Part shown: positions 45,404 through 55,037 of the stretch, in pieces
How the letters are laid out: every line of letters begins with the position of its first letter
Numbering within the stretch: position 1 is the stretch's first letter
Source of the DNA: Roseovarius lutimaris
GTDB lineage: Bacteria; Pseudomonadota; Alphaproteobacteria; Rhodobacterales; Rhodobacteraceae
Assembly: GCF_900115165.1 (NCBI RefSeq)
Contig: NZ_FOVP01000021.1
Coordinates: forward strand, 1 to 64,000
Direction of reading: 5' to 3'
Length of the DNA stretch: 64,000 bases
Notes under the pieces: model-generated
Told to the model about the DNA's origin: nothing
Seen by the model: the letters and a program-made list of their open reading frames with translations, nothing else
The model's database searches: none
Made by a program: the position numbers and the translations under genes

Positions 45404-46548
45404 TGCGCCCTACCCTATCAACAACGGCTCTTTGCCTAATCTGGGCAACATCATCGTTCGCTCAAGGTGTGCCAACGGTTGATGGGGGCCTGATCATTCG
45501 CAACGAAGCCGCCAACCTGCGGCGTGAGGTTGATCTTGCGACACAGGCCGAACGTCTTTCGACCGCCGAGGCCATCGCGGAAATTGAAGCCGAACAGCTT
45601 GAAGTGCTGCAGAACATCCTCGACGCACAATCCAGTTTTGGTGGGCAGAATATTCCTGCAATGGTTCAAGGTCTCGAAGACGGCGCATTACCAGAACAAT
45701 CTGCTGACGCCCTTTACTCACCGACCGACACCAACCCTGCTGGGAATCAAATGTTTGGGGACGCAAACCTGAACATCGAACAGCTTATCATCCGTGTGGC
45801 ACAGGAAACGCACGGATTGAACGGCGTCAATCAGGCAGGTCTTTCGGTCGTACAATGGCGTTGTCTTTTGCAAGCTCTGATCTGGCAGGAAAGCCGGTTT
45901 ACCATCGGCGCGCGGTCGCCAGTGGGCGCGTTCGGCCTAACCCAGATTATGCCACCTACGGCGGGTGATCTGGGTATCTACCCCGCTTACTATGACAGCC
46001 CGTATTTGCAGGTTGAAGGCGGCGCACGGTATCTCGCGCAGATGCTTCGTATGTTTGATGGCAACATCATCCACGCGCTTGCTGCCTATAACGCTGGACC
46101 GGGCAACGTCCAAAACTACGGTGGTGTTCCGCCTTTCCAAGAAACCCAGCATTATGTGCAGGTGATCCCCCAGAAATATAACGAATATCTGACCCGCGTT
46201 GGTGGGATTGATGCTTTGGGAACCATCGACCCTGCGTTGTTGGCGAACTCCAACCTGTCCATTTCGGGCAGTGGTGCGAGTTTCTACGCTAATAGCTCGA
46301 TGCAGAACGTAGAAGCTGCGGCCCTTCGCATTCGCAACATCGTGCAGCGGATCGGCCAGACCGAGGACATTCAAGAGTCGATGGCTCTGAATACCTATGC
46401 GCGGGCCGAACTGGTCAGGTTGGTGTCCGTGCTGACCCGTCTCAAAGCTGCCCGCACACGTCCTCTGAGTGATGCTGAAATGGCTATGGCTGCGGCTCAA
46501 CTCAGAGAGCAACAATTTATGGACTTCACATTGGAGGAACTCGACTAA
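45403..46548 (+). CDS. VirB5 paralogue with inserted lytic transglycosylase domain
   Basis: A protein of 381 residues. Its signal peptide ends SSFAQ and continues GVPTVD, exactly as in VirB5 next door (AQGVPTVD). After a coiled-coil stretch comes an SLT domain at about 146-262 (catalytic Glu163 in IWQESRF, then GAFGLTQIMPPTAGDLG and ALAAYNAGPGNV). The C-terminal 85 residues again match VirB5: LNTYARAELVRLV and REQQFMDFTLEEL against LNTRVTAELAIAL and EEQQFMDFTLPTL. A fusion of wall-opening enzyme with a pilus-tip protein. Confidence 0.85.
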   Translation: MRPTLSTTALCLIWATSSFAQGVPTVDGGLIIRNEAANLRREVDLATQAERLSTAEAIAEIEAEQLEVLQNILDAQSSFGGQNIPAMVQGLEDGALPEQSADALYSPTDTNPAGNQMFGDANLNIEQLIIRVAQETHGLNGVNQAGLSVVQWRCLLQALIWQESRFTIGARSPVGAFGLTQIMPPTAGDLGIYPAYYDSPYLQVEGGARYLAQMLRMFDGNIIHALAAYNAGPGNVQNYGGVPPFQETQHYVQVIPQKYNEYLTRVGGIDALGTIDPALLANSNLSISGSGASFYANSSMQNVEAAALRIRNIVQRIGQTEDIQESMALNTYARAELVRLVSVLTRLKAARTRPLSDAEMAMAAAQLREQQFMDFTLEELD

Positions 46549-47390
46549 TGGAAAAATTCACCCAACCCCGTGCGTTTCTGCGTCAAACAATCATTGCAAG
46601 CATGATCGGCACAGCCGCATTCGTTGCCGCGCCCAGCCTTATGGGGGGCGGCGCGGCCTATGCGCAGGGCGTCCCAACGGTTGATACGCAGAACATCGCA
46701 CAAGAAATTCAACAGCTTCGCCAGATGATTGAAGACGAAGTTCTGCAAAACGAACAGTTGCGCCAAGCTGTGGCACAGTTGGAGACGTTGCGCGAGCAAT
46801 ACGCCCAACTACAGGAAACCTATGCCGCGCTGACAGGCCTGATGGATCTTCCTGAAATCATCACGACGCAGTTCGAAGACGAACTGAACGGCCTGCTCGA
46901 TCAAGAATTTGGTGACATTATGGGCACCATCGACGCGATCCAGAACGGCGACTGGTCCCAGCTTGCCGGAAGTGGATCCGGTGAAATTCAGACGCAAATG
47001 ACGCGCGTGTTGGCCGATGCCGGTTTCGATGAAGACACATTGTCAGAAATGGCAAACAGCGGCGTTGCCGGTGCTGAACGTGCGGCCCAACAGGCGACGA
47101 CTGGCGCGGTCATGTCCGCGGCGGCGCAGAATAGCTATGAGGACGCCGGACAATCGCTTGAGCGCGTGGATCGGCTCGTCGGCATGATTGGTGACATGGA
47201 AGAACTCAAGGACAGCGTAGACCTCAACACACGGGTCACGGCTGAACTTGCAATCGCTCTGGTTGCCCAATGGCAGTTGGAAGCCGTGCAAACCGTCGGC
47301 GCTGGTTCGACTGGCGTACTGGATGCCGCGACCCTGGCCGAAGAACAGCAATTCATGGACTTCACGCTGCCAACTTTGAGCGCAGATTAA
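46548..47390 (+). CDS. virB5: VirB5
   Basis: A protein of 280 residues: signal peptide to about residue 40 (GGAAYAQ), a helical body with a long coiled coil (QQLRQMIEDEVLQNEQLRQAVAQLE) and a C-terminal helical part. VirB5 is a minor pilus component at the tip, used for host-cell contact. Start overlaps the previous stop as TAATG. N- and C-terminal ends are shared with the preceding transglycosylase. Confidence 0.85.
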   Translation: MEKFTQPRAFLRQTIIASMIGTAAFVAAPSLMGGGAAYAQGVPTVDTQNIAQEIQQLRQMIEDEVLQNEQLRQAVAQLETLREQYAQLQETYAALTGLMDLPEIITTQFEDELNGLLDQEFGDIMGTIDAIQNGDWSQLAGSGSGEIQTQMTRVLADAGFDEDTLSEMANSGVAGAERAAQQATTGAVMSAAAQNSYEDAGQSLERVDRLVGMIGDMEELKDSVDLNTRVTAELAIALVAQWQLEAVQTVGAGSTGVLDAATLAEEQQFMDFTLPTLSAD

Positions 47391-47402
47391 GGAAAAAAGA
47401 CA

Positions 47403-48056
47403 TTGGCTACTGAACAGGAACACATCGAAGAAGAACTGATTTACGGCGCTCGGCGTCGTGAACAGTTGTGGCAAAAGCTCGGTCTGGGCGGCATGGCGTT
47501 TGGAATTATTGGGTGCTTGTCAGCGGCGGCGGTTGCTGTTCTCGATGTAGACCCTGAGCCAGTTGTCGTCCCCTTCAACCCTGAAACCGGCATGGCTTTG
47601 CCTAATGCTCAGGTGCTGACTCAGCGCATAACGGAAAATCAGGCGATTATCGAAAGTGTCGCCTTCCGTTATGTGACTGACCGCGAAACATACAACCAGC
47701 TCGACAATGACGTGCGGGTTCGGAGCATCCTTGAAAGGTCAGACGGCGCGGCGCTCGCTTCTATGCGGGCGCTTTGGGACAGCGCCAACCCGAACTATCC
47801 GCCCGAACTTTACGGAGACAATGCGCGTCTCGAAGTTGAGGTTTTGAGCATCAACCGCATTGGCGTCAACCGTGCGCAGGTCCGGCTTCGCAAACGCCTG
47901 ACTTCAAATCAAGGCGTCCAAGCCGGTTTGTTCACCGCCACAATGCTCTTCGAATTTAGACCCGAAGAACGTCGATCCATTGATGACGTTTGGAGCAACC
48001 CATTCGGGTTCACGGTCACAGAATATTCTATCCGCTCAGACAGATTGGAGAACTAG
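47403..48056 (+). CDS. virB8: VirB8
   Basis: A protein of 217 residues with TTG start (AAGGA upstream). A single membrane helix (residues about 28-48, GMAFGIIGCLSAAAVAVL) is followed by a VirB8-type periplasmic domain with SVAFRYVTDRETYNQL and a late FEFRPEERRS. VirB8 nucleates the channel. Confidence 0.92.
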   Translation: MATEQEHIEEELIYGARRREQLWQKLGLGGMAFGIIGCLSAAAVAVLDVDPEPVVVPFNPETGMALPNAQVLTQRITENQAIIESVAFRYVTDRETYNQLDNDVRVRSILERSDGAALASMRALWDSANPNYPPELYGDNARLEVEVLSINRIGVNRAQVRLRKRLTSNQGVQAGLFTATMLFEFRPEERRSIDDVWSNPFGFTVTEYSIRSDRLEN

Positions 48057-48057
48057 G

Positions 48058-48750
48058 ATGAATGTATTGAAGCCAACCATTCTGTCGCTGGCGCTGGCTC
48101 TTGTAGCCGGTCCGGCACTTGCGGAATACACACCACGATCCGGCCCGAACGATAGCCGGGTTCGGCTGGCCACCTATCAGGAAGGCCAAGTTTACCGTCT
48201 CAGTGTAAGCCTGACGCACGTTACCACTGTAGAATTTGGCGAAGGTGAGACAATCCGGTCGATCATCGCTGGTGATACGGAAGGTTTCCAGCTTGACGGT
48301 GTTCCTGGTGGACGGGCGTTCGCAGTGAAACCCAATGCGCGTGGTGTCCATACGAACATCACGGTCTACACCAACCGTCGCAGCTATTACTTCAACGTCA
48401 CAGAAGCATCGTCACCGACATACTATGTCGTTCAATTCCGTTACCCCGAAGATAACGTGCAACGTGTCAACGCGGTCGCGCAGCAAGCCCCGAACTACAA
48501 CTACGCTGCAAGCAGTCAGACAGCTTTCACCCCAACATCGGTATGGGACGATGGCACGTTTACCTACTTCCGTTTCGCACGAAACGCACCAATCCCCGCG
48601 ATTTTCCGGTCTACCAACGGACGTGAACGGACGGTCAATTCTCAGCAAATCGAAGATGGCGTCCTGCGCGTGTCAGGTGTCAGCGGTCAATGGGTTCTTC
48701 GCCTCGGCGATGAAGTTGTCTGCATCCAAGTCACCAATGGAGGGACATAA
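48058..48750 (+). CDS. virB9: VirB9
   Basis: A protein of 230 residues with a signal peptide (LALALVAGPALA) and VirB9 landmarks: DSRVRLATYQEGQVYRL, the TNITVYTNRRSYYFNV strand, and WDDGTFTYFRFARNAPIPAIF. It forms the outer-membrane ring with VirB7 and VirB10. The start follows the virB8 stop by one base. Confidence 0.94.
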   Translation: MNVLKPTILSLALALVAGPALAEYTPRSGPNDSRVRLATYQEGQVYRLSVSLTHVTTVEFGEGETIRSIIAGDTEGFQLDGVPGGRAFAVKPNARGVHTNITVYTNRRSYYFNVTEASSPTYYVVQFRYPEDNVQRVNAVAQQAPNYNYAASSQTAFTPTSVWDDGTFTYFRFARNAPIPAIFRSTNGRERTVNSQQIEDGVLRVSGVSGQWVLRLGDEVVCIQVTNGGT

Positions 48751-48752
48751 TT

Positions 48753-50123
48753 ATGAGTGAAGCAGATGACCTCAAAGCGCGGCTTGCTGCATTAGAAAAT
48801 TCGGGCGGCGGCACTGGCGGTAGAAAAAAACCGTCACCCATAGTCGCAATTGCTGGCATCGGCGGCATCGCAGCCCTTGGCGGGCTTGCTTATGTTGCCT
48901 TGCAGCCCGAAACCGAAGCGCCAATGCCCGTCGCACAGCCCGAGGAATTTCAGTCCCAGGGCGACGGCTTTGGTGAGATTGCGCCGTTCGTCCCCCCTGC
49001 CCCACCAGAGCCAGAGGTTCAAATTGTGGAAACACAGGCCGAACCGAACGCGGAACTTCTCGCGCAACTCGCAGCTTTGCAGGCCCAAATCGAGGCCATA
49101 CAAAATGCGCCCGAACCCGCTGTTGAAGAAGACACGGCGGCGGCTGACGCTATCAACGCTTTGACAGAGCAAATCTCAGCTTTGCAAGCATCGTCTGAGG
49201 CAGCACAACAGCAATTCCAAGATGAACTGGAAGCCCGCGACCGTGATCTTGAACGGCTGCGCATGGACCTCGAATTGGCGCAGCTTCAATCGCCTACACC
49301 CGCTCCGCTTGGCCCGTCTCAAGACGAACTCTTGGAAGCTGAACGCCAACGTCTCGCCCGCGAAGAAGAAGCGCGGCGCATGGCGGAACTCGAACAACGT
49401 CGTGCAGCAGAACTGGCATTTCAAGAGGCTCGCATTCTTTCCCCGACTATCGCTTTCGGTGGTGGTTCGGGGGCTGGTGATACCGAATTGAGCGAACGGA
49501 CATTGGGCGCTGTTCAGGATTTCGTTGCCAATGGTGCGCTGCCTACGCAGGTTACGCAGGCAGAAGTGATTGCAAACCCCGCAAACACGGTCGTTCAAGG
49601 CACAATGATCCAAGCCGTCACCGAAACGGCGCTAGATAGCACCCTGCCCGGCCCGATCCGTGCCATTATCTCTGAGGACGTGCATTCCTTTGACGGGTCG
49701 CGTGTGCTGATCCCGCGTGGATCACGTCTCATTGGCCGGTATCAGTCCGGTGTGGAAATAGCGCAGCAACGTGTAACTGTGGCTTGGGACCGGATTATCC
49801 TTCCTAATAACCAAACGGTTGTCATCAGCTCTTTCGGTGGGGATGAACTCGGCCGTTCCGGTGTGACCGGCGTTGTCGATACCCGCTTCGATGAACGCTT
49901 CGGGTCGGCGGCGTTGATTTCCTTGATCACGGCCCTGCCCGGTGCAGCCGCAGCGCAGGTCGAAAATGATACTTCCGCAGAAGTCCTAGAAGATGTTGGG
50001 GATGATCTGGCGGATAGCACAGACTCTGTTCTCAGCGACTACCTTGCGATTGGTCCTGTGATCTATGTCGATCAAGGGTCGCGCATCACGGTCATGGTCG
50101 ACCGTGACGTGGAGATTTTCTAA
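48753..50123 (+). CDS. virB10: VirB10
   Basis: A protein of 456 residues. A membrane helix at about 28-50, a Pro- and Glu-rich periplasmic stalk, a long coiled coil (residues about 90-215), and the TrbI-type C-terminal barrel (VHSFDGSRVLIPRGSRLIGRYQSGV and WDRIILPNNQTV). VirB10 spans both membranes and senses energy from VirB11/VirD4. Confidence 0.95.
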   Translation: MSEADDLKARLAALENSGGGTGGRKKPSPIVAIAGIGGIAALGGLAYVALQPETEAPMPVAQPEEFQSQGDGFGEIAPFVPPAPPEPEVQIVETQAEPNAELLAQLAALQAQIEAIQNAPEPAVEEDTAAADAINALTEQISALQASSEAAQQQFQDELEARDRDLERLRMDLELAQLQSPTPAPLGPSQDELLEAERQRLAREEEARRMAELEQRRAAELAFQEARILSPTIAFGGGSGAGDTELSERTLGAVQDFVANGALPTQVTQAEVIANPANTVVQGTMIQAVTETALDSTLPGPIRAIISEDVHSFDGSRVLIPRGSRLIGRYQSGVEIAQQRVTVAWDRIILPNNQTVVISSFGGDELGRSGVTGVVDTRFDERFGSAALISLITALPGAAAAQVENDTSAEVLEDVGDDLADSTDSVLSDYLAIGPVIYVDQGSRITVMVDRDVEIF

Positions 50124-51113
50124 GTGGCAGGCAACTATTTCCAAGTCACGCTGGACAAGCTGCCAGAAGCAAAAAGGGCTGATGCAATCGAAATTTGCAT
50201 CAACCCCGATGGCTCGATCTGGGGCGAGTTTCAGGGCGATCACTTTATGAGCCGTCTCGATACCGTCTGGGACACTCGGCAAATCGGTGATCTGGCAACG
50301 CAGATTGCGGCAGCGGCGGAAACCAAGATCAGCCGTGATAAGCCTATTGTGTCGTGCAGCGTCGATTACCATGGGCGGGCTGTCCGTGCGCAAGTGATCC
50401 AAGATCCTGTCGTGCGCGGCGGGTATTCCATCGCCTTGCGGTTCTTATCAACCATGTCGCTCGATGACATTAAGCTGAAATTCCTCTTTGGTGAGGAGAT
50501 CAGTCTGGAAAATAACCGCAAGGTACGGAATCTTGAACTTCGCAAGATTGTTCTCGCCGGTGACATTGATGCTGCGATTAAATTCTGTGTCGATAAGCGG
50601 CTGAACGTCATTGTCTCGGGTGGCACATCGACTGGTAAAACCGTCGCTTGCCGCAAGATCATCAATTACATTGACGAGGCCGAACGGCTGATCACGATTG
50701 AAGAAGCGGCGGAACTGGTCCCAACGCAGCCAAACACGGTCACGCTTATCTCGAACAGAGACGTGCCGGTTCAAATGGCTGACGTTCTTTTGACCTCCAC
50801 CCTTCGAATGCGGCCTGACCGGATCATTCTTGGCGAGGTGCGTGGGAAAGAGGCTTTGACCTTCCTTGAAGCGATCAACACGGGGCATGGTGGCTCGATG
50901 ACAACGCTCCACGCTGAAACGCCCCAGTTGGCGGTTCAACGCCTTGCTATCGCAGCACTGAAAACAGATGTGCCGATGACTTACCAAGATATGATAAGAT
51001 ACATCGAAAGCTCGATTGATGTTATTATTCAAGCCGGTCGCCATGAAGGGGATCGGGGTATCACTCAATTCTATCTACCGGGCGAAACAGATCAAGAAGG
51101 AGACGCAAAATGA
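50124..51113 (+). CDS. virB11: VirB11 ATPase
   Basis: A protein of 329 residues, GTG start one base after virB10 with GGAG nine bases before. Walker A GGTSTGKT near residue 170, His box and Walker B RPDRIILGEVRGKEAL near 235 are typical of traffic ATPases. It switches VirB4 and VirD4 between pilus assembly and transport. Confidence 0.96.
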   Translation: MAGNYFQVTLDKLPEAKRADAIEICINPDGSIWGEFQGDHFMSRLDTVWDTRQIGDLATQIAAAAETKISRDKPIVSCSVDYHGRAVRAQVIQDPVVRGGYSIALRFLSTMSLDDIKLKFLFGEEISLENNRKVRNLELRKIVLAGDIDAAIKFCVDKRLNVIVSGGTSTGKTVACRKIINYIDEAERLITIEEAAELVPTQPNTVTLISNRDVPVQMADVLLTSTLRMRPDRIILGEVRGKEALTFLEAINTGHGGSMTTLHAETPQLAVQRLAIAALKTDVPMTYQDMIRYIESSIDVIIQAGRHEGDRGITQFYLPGETDQEGDAK

Positions 51114-51316
51114 TCTATTTTGAACATGAAGTTTTGACCTTCGGGACAAGCAACGCAAAAGAAATGAAGAAGATGGCCGATACGCTCACTGAATGGGGCG
51201 CTGCCGGTTATGAAGTCGTCAGCGTTGTATCTACGTCTATGAACGGCAGTCATGTAACGGCTTTTCTCAAGCGTGAAGTCTTAGTTGACAACAAAGACGA
51301 GGGAAAAGCCGCATGA
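51110..51316 (+). CDS. Small protein, DUF4177-like
   Basis: A protein of 68 residues overlapping virB11 as ATGA. Layout YFEHEVLTFG, ADTLTEWGAAGYEVVSVV and TAFLKRE matches the small alpha/beta DUF4177 type. Role unknown. Confidence 0.75.
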   Translation: MIYFEHEVLTFGTSNAKEMKKMADTLTEWGAAGYEVVSVVSTSMNGSHVTAFLKREVLVDNKDEGKAA

Positions 51317-51714
51317 TTAGACCAACTTTGATCATCGCAACACTTGTTAGCGCCGTCGCCAGTGGAGCGGCGGCGCAATTCATTCCCACTTTGGGTTCGG
51401 ACACGCCCCGTGTTTGTCCAGATCAACCTGCGCAGCCCGAGTGGATTGAAAACATTGAACCCCGCGAGGCACATACTGGTCATTTGGTTCAGATGATGTA
51501 CCGCGCTCAAGGCTTACAGGCGGTAGCTGAAGCGGGTTCATGTTCATGCGAAACGAGGTTTCCGTCATGGGACAAAGCGCAAGAATACTACTTCGAACAT
51601 TATTCCGCACTCGAACGCTTTGAAGTGCAGCAACGAACGTCTGAATACAGACGTGCAGCAAACGATGCTCGAAAAATCGCTCAACCGATTTGTGAACTCG
51701 AAAACAACTGGTGA
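51313..51714 (+). CDS. Exported protein in the virB operon
   Basis: A protein of 133 residues with a signal peptide (ATLVSAVASGAAA). The mature part has CSCETRFPSWDKAQEYYFEHYS, a pattern I associate with T4SS operons of this group. Periplasmic; function unknown. Overlaps the previous gene as ATGA. Confidence 0.75.
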   Translation: MIRPTLIIATLVSAVASGAAAQFIPTLGSDTPRVCPDQPAQPEWIENIEPREAHTGHLVQMMYRAQGLQAVAEAGSCSCETRFPSWDKAQEYYFEHYSALERFEVQQRTSEYRRAANDARKIAQPICELENNW

Positions 51715-51724
51715 GGTGAGCTAA

Positions 51725-52804
51725 ATGAGTGTCGTCACATATTTTGTAGAAACGTCCGAAGGGTATCTCAACTCTGCTGCTGAAACACAATTTGGGTCGG
51801 TTGCAGCCACGGTCGGAACCTTGATTGTGCTGGCCGCAACGCTGCTGGTAGCTTTCGTCTTTATCAATATGGTCTATCAGGTTAGGTCGATGGATGGTCG
51901 GACGGCCTTTTGGTTGGCCGTTAAGATAACCCTAGTCGGGTTATTTGCGACCAACTGGATACAATTCAACGCCTTCTCGTCTGGGATTCTGAACGGCATT
52001 GATAGCATTGCAGGTTCCCTAATCGCCTCGGTAGGAGGGGGTGCGCCTGGTCCTTCGGGGACCTTTGCAGAGGAATTTGATGTTCTGATCGCTGAACTCG
52101 GTTCTTATCTCAATGCCGCAGGTTCGGAACTTAACTGGATGGCTGGCGCGATGTTAGACATTCTTGGCGTTCTCATGTTGTCGATCCTCGGTGGTTTAGC
52201 GGCATTCATTCTCGTTGCGTCACGTCTAATGATTGCTCTGCTGATTGGCATGGCACCTATAATGATCTTCCTCACACTGTTTGAAGTGACCAAGGATTAC
52301 TTTGCTCGTTGGCTATCCGCACTCGTTTCTTTTGCGATGTACCCGATTGTTGTAGCCGGTGTTTTCGCAACGATCACGGGCGTCGCTGGTGCATTGATCA
52401 CTGAACTTGGCGATCCCGCTGGTGCATCGAACATTGGCGCATTGATTCCGTTCTTTATGATGATTTTGATGGCTAAAGGCTTCATCATAGCCACGCCTTT
52501 CATCGTTCGGGCAATTTCAGGCAACATTGTCATGCCTGCGTTGACCAGCGGCATGGGCGGTGCATATCAATTCGGTGCTGCTGCAATGGGCGCAAGACAA
52601 GCATATGCACGACAAGGCGTCGGCACTGCCTCTGGAGCCGAAGTTGTAGCTCTACGTGCGCGTGAGAAGTTGGGCTTCACCGACCCAACCAAACGCACCC
52701 AAGCCCCGGCGAACAACTCACGGCCCGCGCCACAGCCAACCGGCACTGGCGCACAACAGCACCGGTTGAAAGAACGCGCTGACCGGCTGGCCGGAAAAAA
52801 ATAG
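51725..52804 (+). CDS. virB6: VirB6
   Basis: A protein of 359 residues with five or more membrane helices in the TrbL/VirB6 arrangement and the conserved tryptophan region (FARWLSALVSFAMYPIV). The tail (after 290) is polar and Pro/Gln-rich. VirB6 forms the inner-membrane entry. It is last in the operon; a bidirectional terminator follows. Confidence 0.93.
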   Translation: MSVVTYFVETSEGYLNSAAETQFGSVAATVGTLIVLAATLLVAFVFINMVYQVRSMDGRTAFWLAVKITLVGLFATNWIQFNAFSSGILNGIDSIAGSLIASVGGGAPGPSGTFAEEFDVLIAELGSYLNAAGSELNWMAGAMLDILGVLMLSILGGLAAFILVASRLMIALLIGMAPIMIFLTLFEVTKDYFARWLSALVSFAMYPIVVAGVFATITGVAGALITELGDPAGASNIGALIPFFMMILMAKGFIIATPFIVRAISGNIVMPALTSGMGGAYQFGAAAMGARQAYARQGVGTASGAEVVALRAREKLGFTDPTKRTQAPANNSRPAPQPTGTGAQQHRLKERADRLAGKK

Positions 52805-52821
52805 AAGATACATCAAACAGC

Positions 52822-52850
52822 AAAAGGGCCGCTCAATGAGCGGCCCTTTT
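52822..52850. terminator. Bidirectional terminator between virB6 and virD4
   Basis: Thirteen-base stem AAAAGGGCCGCTC/GAGCGGCCCTTTT with AAT loop, 18 bases after virB6 and 19 before the end of convergent virD4. It would end transcription from both sides. Confidence 0.92.
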
Positions 52851-52868
52851 GCTTTGTGCTTACCTCGA

Positions 52869-55037
52869 TCATTCAGCGGCAGTGACCTTCACGCCCCCCT
52901 GCCCTTCGTTCTCGAACTCGGCTTCAATCGCCGCAAGAGCCTTGTCTGTGTCTTCGATAGCGGCAATGTCAGAGGCCGTTGGGGCCTCAAGGTTCAAACT
53001 CTGTTGCACGGCCAAATCAAGCTGGCTCTGTCGATCATCAAAGTCTCTGGTTGCTTGGACCACCGCCTTGGCACGTTTCCGGCCGGAAGTCGGCAACGTG
53101 CCTTTGGACGGGATATGAGACGCCGCACCAACGGAAACCGCCTTCGGTGCTTCCCGCTCGGCCTTCTCTGACACGTCTGCACCAGCTCCGCCCTCTGGCA
53201 TAGGGTCTTGGCCTTTAACGGGCCTTTCCATCGGTGACGCCGGTTGGCTTTCTGGCCTAGGCTCTTGGCCCTTCACCGGCTTGTCCATTGGGGTTGCGGG
53301 TCGATCAGTCTCTTTGACCGCCGGTGAAGCCTCCGGGGCTGGTCCAGTAGCCTTCGCCTGCTCCGAAAGGGAAACCTTGTCCAAAGACGTTTCGGGGAAC
53401 GGCAACTCACCCTTCTGCGCCGAATGGATGCCTTTGAAGAACGGATCATCGTAATACTTGATGCGTTTGGCTCTGATAGGCATTTGTGCGTCCACCACAA
53501 TGATAATATCATCCAAAGGCAAGCGACGTGCTTCGTCTTCGGGCAGCAATGACACTTCCTCTGTCCGCTCCGACATGCTGCGCCCTTCGAACGGGTTTTT
53601 CCCGATGGACCGCGACCGCGTGACAACCCGCTTCGTGGTTTTACCCACTGCCTTGCTCAATTCCTCAACGGTTTTTTCATCCGATGGCGTCAGATAGAGT
53701 TTAACGCCCGCGTTACCTTGCAAGGCACGGCGGGTGTTCTCACCATAAATTTCGTCCAACGCTGGAATGGTCTGCGTGACGATAGCCAAGTGACCCTTAT
53801 AGGAACGTAAAGTCTCTATGCTGTCAGTCACAATCGGCATTTTTCCAAGGCGGTTGAACTCGTCCAGCATGATCATGACCGGCCACGGCTCGTCCGGGCC
53901 AGGTTCTTTGTCCTGCATGGATGAAATCAGGTCAGAAAAGAACAGCCGGATAAGCGCAGCCATTGGTTTGACCATATTTGGTGACACCACCAAAAAAACA
54001 GAAAAAGGCTTCTTACGGATGGTCCGAAAATCAAAATCCGAAACCTGCGTGGCCTTGTCGATCGCCGGGTTGCTCCACTGGTCCAAACCAGACGTCATAA
54101 GCAACGACACGTAGGACGTAAGTGTGTCATTGTTGGTTGAAGCCATGCGTTCAAAGATCAGCTTACCGGCGCGGTTCTGAATCTCGTCACGGCGCATCAT
54201 GAACTCTTTTTGCTTGTTACCACCGCTGGCCGTGATCCGGTAAATCTCCCCAAGCGTGGGTCGCTCTCGCTCGAATGCCAAAAGGCCGGCTGCAACAAAC
54301 AAGTCGATCCCGCCCTTCAAGAGACCTTGAACGCGGTCACTGTCCGCTTGCAGAAAAAGTGACGCCAACAACTGCAATTCCATCTGCTGGCGGTCGGGAT
54401 CTTCTAACTCAGCAATCCGCAGCAAAGGGTTGTAGCGATGGCTGCGCCGGTCATGCCAGTCGGTTGGCGCAAAGCGATAAACCTTGTCACCCTCCGCCGC
54501 TCGATGCCGCGCAGTTGCTTCAAAGTTCTCGCCCTTCACGTCCAGGACCACAGCTGACCCTTTGAAGGTAAGTAGATTCGGAATGACAAAGCCTGTGGTT
54601 TTACCTCGGCCTGTTGGTGCCACGATCAACGCATGTGGAAAAACCTTCGAGCTGATCAGCTTGCCGTTGCCTTTCGGTTTTCCCAGCTTCCCGATGATAA
54701 AACCTGTTCCTGGTTTGCTGAAAAACCCGTTCTTCCGCATGTGCTGCGCCCTCTGCCATTGAGTGCGGCCAAACTTCGTCAGGGCATTCCCTGACAAGAC
54801 CGCACTCAGCAAAAGGCCGGTCACGCCGAAACCACCAACGATCAGGTTAACCAGTCGAAAGTCGTCCGGTCGAAACCGCTGCAATCCAGTGTAATTTTCC
54901 GCAAGCCAGATGAAGTCCAATTCAGCATTCATGCCGTAATCGCGAAACGTCAGAAAAGCGGTGGCGACGACATAGCCAATCGCCACGAACACGGCTGTAA
55001 GAAGGAAGATACCCGCTGCGATTTTGCCCTTATCCAT
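52869..55037 (-). CDS. virD4: VirD4 coupling protein (TraG family)
   Basis: A protein of 722 residues. Two N-terminal membrane helices (about 5-28 and 63-82) precede the ATPase domain with Walker A at 140-147 (APTGRGKT) and Walker B IMLDEFNRLG. The C-terminal 170 residues are Pro/Glu/Ala-rich and repeat GQEPRPES-like phrases, an unusual tail. VirD4 takes relaxase-bound DNA to the channel. Its N-terminus also occurs as a free-standing gene at 3819. The gene overlaps the relaxase gene. Confidence 0.96.
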   Translation of the reverse strand: MDKGKIAAGIFLLTAVFVAIGYVVATAFLTFRDYGMNAELDFIWLAENYTGLQRFRPDDFRLVNLIVGGFGVTGLLLSAVLSGNALTKFGRTQWQRAQHMRKNGFFSKPGTGFIIGKLGKPKGNGKLISSKVFPHALIVAPTGRGKTTGFVIPNLLTFKGSAVVLDVKGENFEATARHRAAEGDKVYRFAPTDWHDRRSHRYNPLLRIAELEDPDRQQMELQLLASLFLQADSDRVQGLLKGGIDLFVAAGLLAFERERPTLGEIYRITASGGNKQKEFMMRRDEIQNRAGKLIFERMASTNNDTLTSYVSLLMTSGLDQWSNPAIDKATQVSDFDFRTIRKKPFSVFLVVSPNMVKPMAALIRLFFSDLISSMQDKEPGPDEPWPVMIMLDEFNRLGKMPIVTDSIETLRSYKGHLAIVTQTIPALDEIYGENTRRALQGNAGVKLYLTPSDEKTVEELSKAVGKTTKRVVTRSRSIGKNPFEGRSMSERTEEVSLLPEDEARRLPLDDIIIVVDAQMPIRAKRIKYYDDPFFKGIHSAQKGELPFPETSLDKVSLSEQAKATGPAPEASPAVKETDRPATPMDKPVKGQEPRPESQPASPMERPVKGQDPMPEGGAGADVSEKAEREAPKAVSVGAASHIPSKGTLPTSGRKRAKAVVQATRDFDDRQSQLDLAVQQSLNLEAPTASDIAAIEDTDKALAAIEAEFENEGQGGVKVTAAE

